Part shown: positions 15,478 through 24,177 of the stretch, piece by piece | How positions within the stretch are numbered: position 1 is the first letter of the stretch | How the letters are laid out: the number at the start of each line of letters is the position of its first letter | Made by a program: the position numbers and the translations under genes | Notes under the pieces: generated by a model | What the model saw: only the letters and a program-made list of their open reading frames with translations | What the model was told of the DNA's origin: nothing | Databases searched by the model: none | Source of the DNA: Anaerolineales bacterium | Lineage (GTDB): Bacteria; Chloroflexota; Anaerolineae; Anaerolineales; Villigracilaceae | Reading direction: 5' to 3' | NCBI GenBank assembly: GCA_016744335.1 | Contig: JADGEO010000033.1 | Location: forward strand, 1 to 38,388 | Length of the DNA: 38,388 nucleotides

Positions 15478-17889
15478 TTAATTCCGTAAGACCTTACCAG
15501 TCGTCAACAAGGCTTGCATACGCGCTAGGGTTCTTTCATCACCACAGAGTGAGAGGAAAGCCTCACGCTCAAGGTCGAGGATATATTGCTCGCTGACCCA
15601 CGCAGGCTTGCTTAGGCCGCCACCGCTCAAAATATAAGAGAGCTTATTGGCAATCACATTTTCAAATTCAGTGATAAATCCACCTTCGGTGAACATATAC
15701 GCACCCAATTTCAATGCGCCGAGCATATCGCGCCCTGAAGCGTAGATTTTCTCTGGAGCAGGTGGGGCATAGCCAGTATTTGCCATATGCAGAGCTTCTT
15801 TCTTCGCTTCTGCAATCAGGTGATCTTTGCTCATCACAATGCGGTCTGCCGCGCCCAAGATTCCCATTTGCTGGGCTTCACGTGCGCTGGTGGCAACCTT
15901 TGCCTGACCAATTTGCAAGAATGCTTGTTGTAAGAAAGGTAGGGCAGTTGCATCTTGTGTTTTCATAGCAGGGTTGATTACACGGCGCATAATTTCTTTT
16001 GTGCCACCGCCAGCAGGGATTACGCCTGCACCTAGCTCAACCAAACCGATATAAAGTTCGCCAGCCGCAACAACGCGTGAACCGTGCATGGTGATTTCGC
16101 ATCCGCCACCGAGAGCCATGCCAGCGGGGGCAATCACAACTGGTTTCGGCGAGTAGCGCATTCGCATATTTACATTTTGTAAGCCCACAATCATTTGGTC
16201 TAGTTGGTCCCACATTTTATTTTGTGCGGCAACCACGACCATAAAGAGATTTGCGCCTGCGCTGAAGTGGTCGGCTTCGTTGCCTATCACTAAAGCGTCA
16301 AAATCGCTCTCTGTGCGGTCTAGGGCTTCGTTCATAATCTCGACAATATCGGCATCAATCGCGTTCATTTTGGTATGGAATTCAACACATGCCACGCCAT
16401 CGCCGAGGTCGTGGAGGGTGGCTCCAGCATTTTTCGTCACGACTTTTTGCTCATTGAGGGCAATCAAGTTCAAATCACGTTCGATGCGGATGTAGTCGCC
16501 TTTGGAGATGTCGTAAACGCCCACGATTTTTCCATCTTCATATTGATAGAAGGAGTCACGTCCTTGTTTCAACATGGTCAGTACCCAATCGGCGGGTGCG
16601 AAGCCCGCGGCAGTCATCTGCTCAACAAGCGACTCGACCCCGAGCATATCCCATATCTCGAAGGGACCTTTTTTATGACCGAAACCCCAGCGCATGGCAT
16701 CGTCTATGGGCTTCATCGTGTCGGAAACTTCGGGAATGAGGACAGAGGCGTATTGAGAACCCTGATAAAGGAGTGCCTGCACAAGTTTGGCAACTTTATC
16801 ATCACCCGCGAGCATTGCCTCGAGGCTACCCTTGAGACCTTTACCTTTCTTCGCCGCACCAACGGAATCGAATTTAGGTTTCTTCGCTTCAACATATTCC
16901 ATTGTTTCAAAATCAAGGTGAAGGAAGGTTTTCTTGCCATCGGCATCTTTTTTGACGTTGTAGAAACCGCCGCGTGTTTTATTGCCGAGCCAATTGCGCT
17001 TGACCATCTCGCTGATAAGCGCATTGGGCGCTTCGGCTTCGAGGTAAGGGAGAGCGTGCTCATCGTATTGAATGAGGGGGGCAAGATTTGTGCCAACGTG
17101 TTGCCAAACATCAATGCCAACGAGGTCAATCAGGCGGAAAAGCCCAGTTTTGGGGCGACCCATAATTTGCCCAGCTACCATATCGACTTCTTCGATGCTG
17201 AGGTCGTTTTTGAGAATATAATCGAGGGCAAATGCGCCCGTGCCAAAAGCGAGGCGATTGCCGATGAAATTGGGGGTATCTTTGCAAAGTACGATGCCCT
17301 TGCCAAGACGATATGAGCCAAAATGCTTCACAAAATCGACCACTGCGGGGAGGGTGTCATCGGTGGGAATAACTTCGAGCAATTTTAGATAGCGGGGTGG
17401 GTTGAAGAAGTGCATCCCAAGAAAGTGTTCTTTGAAGCCATCAGAAAGGCCACCAGCAATATCTTTTACAGGGATACCAGAAGTGTTGGTTGCTACGATA
17501 CAAGTCTCTTTGCGGACGGCATCAATGCGCGTCATTAAATCTTGCTTGATTTCAAGGTTTTCGATGATGGCTTCTACAATAATATCGGCTTCGGCGATGA
17601 CATCAAAATCATCTTCGAGATTGCCGACTGTGACCAATTCGTGCTGGTCGCTGGAGAAGAAAGATGCTGGGCGAGATTTTTTCGCCGCAGTTAGTCCATC
17701 GTTTACAATGCGATAGCGGACGGCTTTATCTTCTCTTGTCAAACCCTTTTTCTCTTCTTTTTCAGTTAATTTGAAAGGCACGATATCCAATAAGGTGGTT
17801 GGGATACCAGCGTTTCCAAAATGTGCCGCCAATGCCGCGCCCATTGTTCCTGCACCGACTACGACAGCTTTGTTTACTTGGTATTTCAT
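15478..17889 (-). CDS. fadN: bifunctional 3-hydroxyacyl-CoA dehydrogenase/enoyl-CoA hydratase (FadN type)
   Basis: The 803-residue protein joins steps two and three of beta-oxidation. The N-terminal NAD-binding fold has GAGTMG (12-17), and the dehydrogenase signature HFFNPPRYLKLLEVIP follows near residue 155. A 3HCDH C-terminal domain and a second partial copy come next. A crotonase domain covers about 505-700, with FSAGANLF, GMALGGGCEI (oxyanion loop) and GLVELGAGVIPAGGGT (catalytic Glu region). Dehydrogenase first and hydratase last matches Bacillus FadN, not E. coli FadB, which has the reverse order. AGGAGA precedes the ATG. It is the third enzyme gene of the fatty-acid block. Confidence 0.93.
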   Translation of the reverse strand: MKYQVNKAVVVGAGTMGAALAAHFGNAGIPTTLLDIVPFKLTEKEEKKGLTREDKAVRYRIVNDGLTAAKKSRPASFFSSDQHELVTVGNLEDDFDVIAEADIIVEAIIENLEIKQDLMTRIDAVRKETCIVATNTSGIPVKDIAGGLSDGFKEHFLGMHFFNPPRYLKLLEVIPTDDTLPAVVDFVKHFGSYRLGKGIVLCKDTPNFIGNRLAFGTGAFALDYILKNDLSIEEVDMVAGQIMGRPKTGLFRLIDLVGIDVWQHVGTNLAPLIQYDEHALPYLEAEAPNALISEMVKRNWLGNKTRGGFYNVKKDADGKKTFLHLDFETMEYVEAKKPKFDSVGAAKKGKGLKGSLEAMLAGDDKVAKLVQALLYQGSQYASVLIPEVSDTMKPIDDAMRWGFGHKKGPFEIWDMLGVESLVEQMTAAGFAPADWVLTMLKQGRDSFYQYEDGKIVGVYDISKGDYIRIERDLNLIALNEQKVVTKNAGATLHDLGDGVACVEFHTKMNAIDADIVEIMNEALDRTESDFDALVIGNEADHFSAGANLFMVVVAAQNKMWDQLDQMIVGLQNVNMRMRYSPKPVVIAPAGMALGGGCEITMHGSRVVAAGELYIGLVELGAGVIPAGGGTKEIMRRVINPAMKTQDATALPFLQQAFLQIGQAKVATSAREAQQMGILGAADRIVMSKDHLIAEAKKEALHMANTGYAPPAPEKIYASGRDMLGALKLGAYMFTEGGFITEFENVIANKLSYILSGGGLSKPAWVSEQYILDLEREAFLSLCGDERTLARMQALLTTGKVLRN

Positions 17890-17907
17890 ATTTGTCTCCT
17901 ATTTCTG

Positions 17908-18015
17908 AACCGCGAAGAACGCCAAGTGCGCCAAGATTCTTTTAAAAACGCCAAGTTTTTAAAAGAATCTTGGCGACTTTAATTTAAACTCTGCGCTCTC
18001 TGCGTCTTGGCGGTT
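17908..18015. repeat. intergenic inverted repeat, CCGCCAAG family, copy 2 with nested 19-bp hairpin
   Basis: The outer ends AACCGCGAAG and CTTGGCGGTT enclose a perfect 19-bp stem (17930-17948 and 17956-17974) with loop CGCCAAG. The words CGCCAAG, TGCGCCAAG and GCGTCTTGGCG repeat about every 9-10 bases. It fills the gap between acyl-CoA dehydrogenase A and fadN, so it would fold in the operon mRNA. Confidence 0.85.
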
Positions 18016-18020
18016 AAACA

Positions 18021-19280
18021 TCAGCGTAATTGACTACCGCGATAACCCAACAAGTTACGCGCTACAACGAGCCTATTAATTTGCCCGGTGCCTTCATAGA
18101 TGTCGGTAATTTTTGCATCACGGAACCATTTTTCTAGCAGGAACTCGCGGGAGTATCCGATGGGTCCTAAAATCTCAATGGCTTTTTGAGTCACTTTGGG
18201 TCCTACATCGCCAGCTTTGACTTTACTCATTGAAGCTTCTAAAGCATTCGATTTTTGATTGTCAGCCATCCAGACGGCTTTGAGAGTTACGAGCCAAGCG
18301 GAGCGTACCATCACTTCCATATCAATTACGTCACGTTCGATGGAGGTAAGCGTATTGCGGGGTTTTCCATAGCGAATTTCTACGCCTTCTTCAGCGAGTT
18401 TTTCTTGGACGAATTCTAAAGCGGCGCGAGCTACACCAATGCCCATCGCGGCAACGAGTGGACGAGTGGCATCGAAGGTCGCCATCGCGCCCTTGAAGCC
18501 TTTGGTTGTTTTTTCTACGGTGGGTTTGCCCAAGATATTCTCAAAAGGTACACGAGCATCTTGTAAAACAATAGTCACAGTATCCGAAGCACGAATACCG
18601 AGTTTATGCTCCATTTTCATTACTTTCACGCCGGGCGTGCCCGCTTCAACAACAAAAGAGCGCATTCCAGCGCGTCCTGCTTCTGGATCAATAGTTGCCC
18701 AAACAACAATAAAGCCCTGCCCTGCTTCTTCGTATTCAGTTAAGGCTTTGTCACCAGCAGTAACAAAAATTTTCTCGCCGTTCAATACCCATTCTTGGGT
18801 TTCTTCATCTAAAACAGCATTCGCACGGATTTTAGATGTATCAGAGCCAGCATCTGCTTCGGTCATACACATTGCCGCGAAAGTTGGTTTTTCGCCCATG
18901 AAACGAGCCAAGAATTTCTTCTTTTGCTCTGTAGTGCCTGCCGATTGAACTGCCGCGGCACCAAGTCCGCCACCGGGGGTGATGAGATACATCCCTGTAT
19001 CACCCCACGAAAGGACTTCGAGCATGTGCGCCAACATTTGGTATCCAATTGGCGGACGTTTGGGTTTGTTGGGGTCTTCTTTTTTCTTGTCTTTGGGGGC
19101 TAAAGAGCCAGCACCAGAGGCTTTCATAGCTTGGTGCATAAATTTGATGTAATCCCATGGGATTTCATGCTCGTTCTCATCGAAATAGCGTGAATGTGGG
19201 CGCATCATATTATCGGCAACGGTTTTCAATACATATTGTTGTTGCGTGATGGGTTTCGGGGTTTCAAATTCTATAGTCAT
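18021..19280 (-). CDS. acyl-CoA dehydrogenase A (catalytically complete)
   Basis: The enzyme oxidises acyl-CoA to trans-2-enoyl-CoA with FAD and passes electrons to ETF. The 419-residue protein has the flavin/substrate signatures CMTEADAGSDTSKI and LGIRASDTVTIVL, and the catalytic base E396 in DIYEGTGQ. A KDKKKEDPNKPKRPP-type charged insert stands near residues 63-77. AAGGAG precedes the ATG. It lies directly upstream of fadN and downstream of a shorter dehydrogenase that lacks the catalytic Glu, so the two may form a mixed complex. Chain-length specificity cannot be judged. Confidence 0.93.
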   Translation of the reverse strand: MTIEFETPKPITQQQYVLKTVADNMMRPHSRYFDENEHEIPWDYIKFMHQAMKASGAGSLAPKDKKKEDPNKPKRPPIGYQMLAHMLEVLSWGDTGMYLITPGGGLGAAAVQSAGTTEQKKKFLARFMGEKPTFAAMCMTEADAGSDTSKIRANAVLDEETQEWVLNGEKIFVTAGDKALTEYEEAGQGFIVVWATIDPEAGRAGMRSFVVEAGTPGVKVMKMEHKLGIRASDTVTIVLQDARVPFENILGKPTVEKTTKGFKGAMATFDATRPLVAAMGIGVARAALEFVQEKLAEEGVEIRYGKPRNTLTSIERDVIDMEVMVRSAWLVTLKAVWMADNQKSNALEASMSKVKAGDVGPKVTQKAIEILGPIGYSREFLLEKWFRDAKITDIYEGTGQINRLVVARNLLGYRGSQLR

Positions 19281-19301
19281 ATTTACTCCTTCTTATAAGC
19301 A

Positions 19302-19374
19302 GAACCGCCAAGGCGCAGAGTGCGCCAAGTTTTTTGTATTTAAACCTTGCTTTTCTTGGCGTTCTTGGCGGTTC
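19302..19374. repeat. intergenic inverted repeat, CCGCCAAG family, copy 3
   Basis: Perfect 11-bp ends GAACCGCCAAG (19302-19312) and CTTGGCGGTTC (19364-19374) flank inner words GCGCCAAG and CTTGGCGTT. The TGA stop of acyl-CoA dehydrogenase B (19373-19375) is formed by the right end of the repeat. Confidence 0.85.
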
Positions 19375-20455
19375 AAACTATCGCTAAACCAGTAAAGGTC
19401 GCGAAGCCGCGTCCATTACGCATCCAACGCTCAACGGGATGTTCACGAATATAGCCATGGCCACCTAAAATCTGTACGCCGCGATCGGTGACCATCATCA
19501 CCATATCGATTGCGCCAGTTGCCGCGAGATAAGCTGATTTATAAGCGTCTTCTTTATCAGTATCTAATTTCCACGCCGCTTCCCACGTCAACATACGGGA
19601 AGATTCGATTTCCATCGCCATTTCTGCCATCATAAAAGCCATAGCTTGTTTTTGGGCTACTTTTACGCCAAAAACTTCACGTTCTTTGGCATAATTGATT
19701 GCATAATCAAGAGAAGCCTTCGCTACGCCAATCGCCAACGCCGCCAAACCAACATGGCTTGCGGCTAAAACGGCTCGAAAATCACCCTCAAGGCGATTTT
19801 CAGCAGGCACACGTACGCTATCGAATACCACGTCATATTGGGGTAAAGCGTGCATACTCATTAGCTTATTTTCTTCGCCAACGGTCAAGCCTTCAGCGTC
19901 AGCAGGGACGATAAAGCCTTGCGTAATGCCTTCTACATTGGCGTAAACGATCATCATTTCGGCATCTTTGGCGTAGGGTACATAAGTCTTCTTGCCAGAA
20001 ATGACAAAATCATCGCCATCGGCAACCGCGGTGGTTTTCAAATCGGTGGGGTCAAAATTGAAAGTCGGCTCAATCAATGCGGCGGTATAGGCTTTCCATT
20101 CCATCTCAATTACGGGTGGAATAAATTTCTCTTTTTGCTCTTCGGAGCCTGCCAGCAAAATTGGCAAGACGAAAAGATTGGGGGTCATCACAGCCAGCGC
20201 ACCAGGCAAATCGCCATAAGCCAATTCTTCAGCCGCCAACGCGCCTGTCACACTAGAGTATTCGCCAAATCCACCATAGGCTTCGGGAACAGATGCTTGC
20301 AAAACCCCCATTTCCCAGCCTTTTTCAACAAGACCTTCAGGAAACTTCGCGTGCTCCTCAGCTTCTTCTGCCGCTTCACGTAAATCATTTTCCGCGTAGC
20401 GGCTCACTGCATCAATTAGCATTTTTTGTTCTTCGTTCGGTTCAAAAGAATACAT
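19373..20455 (-). CDS. acyl-CoA dehydrogenase B, lacking the usual catalytic Glu, C-terminus cut at a repeat
   Basis: The ATG at 20455 is chosen because AAGGAGG stands just upstream, giving 360 residues; an ATG 8 codons earlier lacks that spacing. The acyl-CoA dehydrogenase fold is clear (YGGFGEYSSVTGALAAEELA, KKTYVPYA, AKEREVFGVKVAQKQAMAFM, ILGGHGYIREHPVERWMRNGR). The final FATFTGLAIV aligns with the IYEGT region of active enzymes, putting T355 where the base should be. The chain stops five residues later, where the family usually runs on, and the stop codon lies in an inverted repeat. It is probably a non-catalytic partner of dehydrogenase A, or damaged. Confidence 0.87.
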   Translation of the reverse strand: MYSFEPNEEQKMLIDAVSRYAENDLREAAEEAEEHAKFPEGLVEKGWEMGVLQASVPEAYGGFGEYSSVTGALAAEELAYGDLPGALAVMTPNLFVLPILLAGSEEQKEKFIPPVIEMEWKAYTAALIEPTFNFDPTDLKTTAVADGDDFVISGKKTYVPYAKDAEMMIVYANVEGITQGFIVPADAEGLTVGEENKLMSMHALPQYDVVFDSVRVPAENRLEGDFRAVLAASHVGLAALAIGVAKASLDYAINYAKEREVFGVKVAQKQAMAFMMAEMAMEIESSRMLTWEAAWKLDTDKEDAYKSAYLAATGAIDMVMMVTDRGVQILGGHGYIREHPVERWMRNGRGFATFTGLAIV

Positions 20456-20472
20456 AGCTCCTCCTTCGTGAT

Positions 20473-20519
20473 GCGACATTTATGTCGCTCTTTTCAAAAG
20501 GTAAGATAAATCTTACCTT
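20473..20519. repeat. pair of short hairpins with TTTA/TAAA loops before acyl-CoA dehydrogenase B
   Basis: GCGACA-TTTA-TGTCGC (20473-20488) is followed by arms AAGGTAAGA with loop TAAA (20498-20519). They occupy most of the gap between the MBL gene and acyl-CoA dehydrogenase B and could be processing or partial-termination sites in one transcript. Confidence 0.7.
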
Positions 20520-20525
20520 ACGGTT

Positions 20526-21599
20526 TTAGCAGCAAATTCTCACTTGCTCTGCCACCGAGTCATTAATACGTTCATAAAGCAAAGGCACGCCGCCTTGCTC
20601 AATTTCTTCTATATTAGATATCCCCAACAGCCCCCGCTGGTAAAGATATTCCACATGCGCCCCTGCTTCTTCTACCGATAATAGGATGTCGTACCCTTCC
20701 ACCTTCCCAAATAATTGGGATGAGACTTCTGCAATCGTGCGCGGTGTAGACAGGATTTGCAGGGTTCGCTCCAGACGTTGGGCGTGAATCTGTTTAATTT
20801 GCTTAATCCTGTCGTGAACATCTTCTATCGCCTCGTTATGACCAGAGAGCGTTAAAGTGACATTATCGCCAGCCCAAGCATCGAGTTTGTCTAATGAATC
20901 AAGATAATGACCTAGCCCCATATTCATCGTCAATTTTTCGGGCCACTGATGTGGAGAGATGCCATTTAGCACGTGGTCACCGCAAAAGAGATAATCATCT
21001 AGCCGAATGATAACGTGACCTGCGCTATGACCGGGAACATGGAGAAATTCAAACCTTTCTTCTAATTTCATCCCGTTCGCGCTAAAAGTGAAATCAACAG
21101 GAACAGAAGAAAATAAGGCTTTGTTGATCTCATAAACGCGTATGATTTCTTCGCGTTTTTCATCGCCTACGCCCGCTTCGATAAGAAATTCTCGTAAACG
21201 GCGAACAGAGACGAGAATGCGCTCTTCGTAGTTGGTCAGATTGCGTAAATCTAGTTCGTGGATGCCGACTTTTGCGTCTGTGTTTTTTGTGAGGTAGGCT
21301 AATCCGCCGATATGGTCGATATGCCCGTGGGTGATGAGGATGTAGTCTAACGCGTCCACATGGGCACCCAGCCCAAAACGCGTTCGTACCTGTTCAAATC
21401 CCGCCATAAGTTGTTCGTTACAATCGCCAAATCCTGAACCTGTGTCAATCAAGACAATTAAATCATTCACAAAAACGAGATAAGCATACGCCCAAAATCC
21501 TGGAAACGCTTGCATAGGGATTCGGAAAATTCGCGCCCCTTTTCGGGTAGTAAATTCGGCAAAAGTATGCGGAGATTTGGTGGTGGGGATAGATTTCAT
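20526..21599 (-). CDS. metallo-beta-lactamase-fold hydrolase
   Basis: The 357-residue protein has the zinc-binding motif H91-G-H93-I-D95-H96, a further ligand H191 (PGHSAGH), D208 and H254, as in glyoxalase II and LACTB2-like hydrolases. A C-terminal helical region of about 100 residues could be a winged helix (RTIAEVSSQLFGKVEGYD). The ATG follows the tetR stop directly (TAGATG), so it is translationally coupled to the regulator. Its place at the head of a beta-oxidation block suggests a thioester hydrolase, for example acting on acyl-CoA or acyl-glutathione; this is inference. Confidence 0.87.
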   Translation of the reverse strand: MKSIPTTKSPHTFAEFTTRKGARIFRIPMQAFPGFWAYAYLVFVNDLIVLIDTGSGFGDCNEQLMAGFEQVRTRFGLGAHVDALDYILITHGHIDHIGGLAYLTKNTDAKVGIHELDLRNLTNYEERILVSVRRLREFLIEAGVGDEKREEIIRVYEINKALFSSVPVDFTFSANGMKLEERFEFLHVPGHSAGHVIIRLDDYLFCGDHVLNGISPHQWPEKLTMNMGLGHYLDSLDKLDAWAGDNVTLTLSGHNEAIEDVHDRIKQIKQIHAQRLERTLQILSTPRTIAEVSSQLFGKVEGYDILLSVEEAGAHVEYLYQRGLLGISNIEEIEQGGVPLLYERINDSVAEQVRICC

Positions 21600-22169
21600 C
21601 TACTTTCCCTTCAATCCGTTCAAGAAAAGGGATGCTGTTTGGTCGGCGATGTCATTGACAGAGAGCGTGCCTTTGGGGTTGTACCAAGTGATTATCCAGT
21701 TCATTGCACCGAGTAAGTTTCGGGAGGCAAGGTCTGTATCTACGCAACAAAAAACGCCCGTTTGCATCCCTTCTTCGATGGCTTCGCGCCAAAGGGCTTC
21801 AAAGCGATCTCGGTTGGGGACGTGGCGGGTGTGGCGTTCGGGGTCAAGGGAGCGATGCTCCATGAGGAGTACAGAAGATAAATCAACGTGGTTAATGAGG
21901 GCGTTGAGGTAGGCATATATCATTTGGCGCAGTTTTGTGTTGGTCGGCAGATTTTCGTCTTGTGCTATACCAATAATTTCGCCTGTTAGCAGTTCTAGGG
22001 CTTGGTCTAAAAGCTCTAAGAGAATATCTTGTTTGCTAGAAACATGGTGATAGAGACTGGCTTTTTGCAAGTTAACAGCCTCTGCAATATCGTTCATAGA
22101 GGTAGCATGATAGCCTTTTATACGAAAAATTTCAGCAGCGGCATTGAGTATTTCTTTTTTTGTCATCAT
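21600..22169 (-). CDS. TetR-family regulator, probable repressor of the fatty-acid block
   Basis: The 189-residue protein begins with a TetR helix-turn-helix (residues ~4-50: AAAEIFRIKGYHATSMNDIAE, then KASLYHHVSSKQDILLEL), split here into motifs. The C-terminal ligand domain resembles regulators of fatty-acid or acyl-CoA metabolism. Two ATG codons stand in tandem (22169 and 22166); neither has a strong ribosome-binding site. A palindrome ACCGACCGTTCGGT lies about 20 bases upstream and a close copy stands before etfB. Autoregulation plus control of the downstream operon, with acyl-CoA as likely inducer, is inferred from these sites and the context. Confidence 0.88.
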   Translation of the reverse strand: MMTKKEILNAAAEIFRIKGYHATSMNDIAEAVNLQKASLYHHVSSKQDILLELLDQALELLTGEIIGIAQDENLPTNTKLRQMIYAYLNALINHVDLSSVLLMEHRSLDPERHTRHVPNRDRFEALWREAIEEGMQTGVFCCVDTDLASRNLLGAMNWIITWYNPKGTLSVNDIADQTASLFLNGLKGK

Positions 22170-22188
22170 GGGGTACAGTCTCCAAAAC

Positions 22189-22206
22189 CTACCGACCGTT
22201 CGGTAG
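22189..22206. promoter_or_regulatory. TetR operator upstream of tetR
   Basis: CTACCGA-CCGT-TCGGTAG: perfect 7-bp arms with a 4-base spacer. This is the form expected of TetR-family operators. It differs from the etfB upstream site (28451-28468) at one base. Confidence 0.7.
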
Positions 22207-22265
22207 ACAAAGGATACCAGAATCAGAATTCGTAGTCAAGAAGCAAAGAAGAATCTAAATTATTA

Positions 22266-22280
22266 TGCTATAATACGCGC
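22266..22280 (+). promoter_or_regulatory. extended -10 promoter adjacent to ATG (leaderless)
   Basis: TGCTATAAT (22266-22274) is a consensus extended -10. Six bases separate it from the ATG at 22281, and no Shine-Dalgarno is present, so the transcript should start at the ATG. Confidence 0.6.
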
Positions 22281-22730
22281 ATGACTGAAGAAAGAATGGA
22301 AACTCCTGTAGAAAGCGAAGCTATTAAAAATAATGCTGATGAAGCGCAACAGCGCAAGATAATGATTATTGCAATTATTTTCTTTCTCATCATTTTATGT
22401 GGCATCATTATTGCTGTGGTCGGCTTGCTTCAACCCAATACCCCCACAGATAAGATTCGAGATATTTTTATTATCTTTATGGCATTTGAATCTCTTGTGA
22501 TTGGTGTAGCTCTCGTCATTTTGATTATACAAACATCCACGCTTATTAACTTGCTTCAAAACGAAATCAAGCCAATTTTGGATGCAACGAACGAGACTGT
22601 ACATACTTTGCGTGGAACATCAGCTTTTCTTAGCGAAAGCGTAGCAGAGCCTGTTATAAAATTAAATGCCAACTTAGCAGGATTATTGCAGGTACTCAAA
22701 GTTTTTGGTATTAAAGGTAATAAGAAATAA
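22281..22730 (+). CDS. small membrane protein with two TM helices, DUF948-like
   Basis: The 149-residue protein has a charged N-terminus, two membrane helices (about 26-50, IMIIAIIFFLIILCGIIIAVV, and about 63-85, split by a short loop) and a C-terminal helical tail (LLQNEIKPILDATNETV). The arrangement resembles DUF948 general-stress proteins, which often sit beside YtxH-family genes; such a gene follows here. The assignment to DUF948 rests on layout and context more than on specific motifs. Function unknown; probably membrane-associated and stress-related. Confidence 0.75.
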   Translation: MTEERMETPVESEAIKNNADEAQQRKIMIIAIIFFLIILCGIIIAVVGLLQPNTPTDKIRDIFIIFMAFESLVIGVALVILIIQTSTLINLLQNEIKPILDATNETVHTLRGTSAFLSESVAEPVIKLNANLAGLLQVLKVFGIKGNKK

Positions 22731-22773
22731 AACGTATTTAAAAAGAAGCTATATTATTCAAAAGGAGAATATT

Positions 22774-23106
22774 ATGTCTGAACGTGATGAATTTGGTGCA
22801 TTTCTAGTTGGTTTTATAGTCGGTGGCCTCACTGGCGCAATCTCGGCATTGCTCTTTGCCCCACAATCTGGTGAAGAAACCCGTACTTTACTCGCAGAAC
22901 GCGGTATTGAGTTGAAAGACCAAGCCACTCAAACTGGTGAAGAAGCTCTTGCTCGAGCCGAAGCCGCCGCAGAAGAAGCAAAAACTCGTGTAGCTGAATT
23001 ACAACAGAAACTACGTAAAGCTGAAGTTGAAAATGGAGTTCTCGAAGACACTTTAGAAGATGCAGAAGAAAAAGCTGAAGTTCTCGATGAGGAAGCAGAA
23101 GCCTAA
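22774..23106 (+). CDS. YtxH-like general stress protein
   Basis: The ATG at 22774 with AAAGGAG at 22761-22767 gives 110 residues; a longer frame starting inside the previous gene is rejected. The N-terminal FLVGFIVGGLTGAISALLFAP is a YtxH-type glycine-rich membrane helix, followed by SGEETR. The rest is a long acidic, Ala/Glu-rich coiled coil (about 50-110). YtxH proteins are small membrane-anchored proteins of unclear role. It forms a two-gene unit with the preceding small membrane protein. Confidence 0.82.
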   Translation: MSERDEFGAFLVGFIVGGLTGAISALLFAPQSGEETRTLLAERGIELKDQATQTGEEALARAEAAAEEAKTRVAELQQKLRKAEVENGVLEDTLEDAEEKAEVLDEEAEA

Positions 23107-23217
23107 GGACGCATTCAAAACTATTTTCTCGTTCACCTTTTTATTTTTAAGTAAAAAGGGCATTGTTTTCGGGAAGTGATAAATGAATGTTTACTCAGCG
23201 ATCTGATTTGTTCACAG

Positions 23218-23252
23218 AAAAAGGGTTTGACTTTTAGTCAAACCCTTTTTTT
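23218..23252 (+). terminator. intrinsic terminator after the YtxH-like gene
   Basis: A perfect stem of about 14 bp with core AAGGGTTTGAC / GTCAAACCCTT has a 5-base loop and is followed by a T-run, 112 bases after the stop codon. Confidence 0.85.
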
Positions 23253-23276
23253 ATAGCCTTTACTAGGGAGTAAAAA

Positions 23277-23921
23277 ATGCTCAACGACAAATTACGTGAT
23301 CCTATTAGCGGGCTTAGCCATCTCGGTGCCGCGATTCTCTCATTTTTTGGTTTAATTGCTTTAATATCTATTAGCTGGGGAGATACTGCCAAACTAATTT
23401 CATCCACTATTTACGGGATCACCTTAATCGCCATGTTTACTGCCAGCGCAGTCTATCACATGACAATTTCATCCCCTAAAGTGATTGAGATTTTACGAAA
23501 AATAGACCATGCGGCAATTTATTTGCTCATTGCGGGCACCTATACGCCCTTTTGTGTTAATGCCTTTAGCGGATTTTGGCAATGGGGGCTACTTTCGATT
23601 ATCTGGAGCTTGGCTCTTATTGGGGTGGGGATTAAGGTTTTCATCGTCCGCGTGCCGCGTTGGGTTAATGCAGGTGTTTATTTAATTATGGGGTGGCTAA
23701 TTGTAGCGGCGGCTGGTGAAATGGCAAATACACTTTCTGCTGGTGTGATAATGTGGTTAGTTATCGGCGGCATTATTTATACATTAGGTGCGGTCGTATA
23801 TATCACAAAAAAAATGGATTTTAAGCCAGGCGTTTTTGGTTTTCATGAAGTTTGGCATATTTTTGTCATTCTTGCCGCGGCGGCACATTATATTTCTATC
23901 TTGATATTTATACGTGCATAA
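23277..23921 (+). CDS. hemolysin III / PAQR-family seven-helix membrane protein
   Basis: The 214-residue protein has the HlyIII/PAQR signatures: DPISGLSHLGAA at the start, ASAVYHM, KIDHAAIYLLIAGTYTPF, and the C-terminal HEVWHIFVILAAAAHY. The Asp and His residues are predicted metal ligands of the PAQR core. Seven hydrophobic segments are visible. AGGGAG precedes the ATG. The family is linked to membrane-lipid homeostasis; the hemolysin name comes from an old assay and does not show toxicity. It is a single gene following a terminator. Confidence 0.92.
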   Translation: MLNDKLRDPISGLSHLGAAILSFFGLIALISISWGDTAKLISSTIYGITLIAMFTASAVYHMTISSPKVIEILRKIDHAAIYLLIAGTYTPFCVNAFSGFWQWGLLSIIWSLALIGVGIKVFIVRVPRWVNAGVYLIMGWLIVAAAGEMANTLSAGVIMWLVIGGIIYTLGAVVYITKKMDFKPGVFGFHEVWHIFVILAAAAHYISILIFIRA

Positions 23922-24074
23922 AACGGGATTATGTGATCGAGCATATTATTTAAGATGGATGAAAAACCCCGTAACGCACATATCCCAAAGAGGCGTGCTG
24001 ATTACCAACATCTCTTTACCCTAAACGCTGTGCTAAAAAAGGTGAAATACTTCCTGCCCAAATTTAAATAAAAT

Positions 24075-24111
24075 GTCCACAGTTGGATGAGGGGGGCATC
24101 CAACTGCGGAC
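24075..24111. repeat. imperfect palindrome (GTCCACAGTTGGATG arms) before the HAD gene
   Basis: Arms of 15 bases (24075-24089 and 24097-24111) pair with one mismatch around AGGGGGG. The stem is G/C-rich and followed by CACCCCTATTTT, so it may end the hemolysin III transcript. The preceding AAAATGTCC also occurs at the right end of the window. Confidence 0.6.
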
Positions 24112-24177
24112 ACCCCTATTTTGACACAATTCTTCTTTTTTTGCAAGTACTAATTTGGAAAAAACAAAAAACTTATT

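Noticed and set aside
16375..17316. A 313-codon open frame on the plus strand opposite fadN
   Set aside because: It is fully antisense to a gene with clear domains, has no ribosome-binding site or recognised motif, and follows the codon pattern of fadN read backwards.
13195..22169. The whole minus-strand block as steroid degradation because of the dehydrogenase pair
   Set aside because: FadN, FadA and ETF fit plain beta-oxidation and no steroid-ring genes are present; only the mixed-complex idea was kept.
24121..24177. TTGACA at 24121-24126 as the -35 of the HAD gene
   Set aside because: The only plausible -10 (TACTAA, 24148-24153) lies 21 bases away, too far for a normal sigma-70-type promoter.
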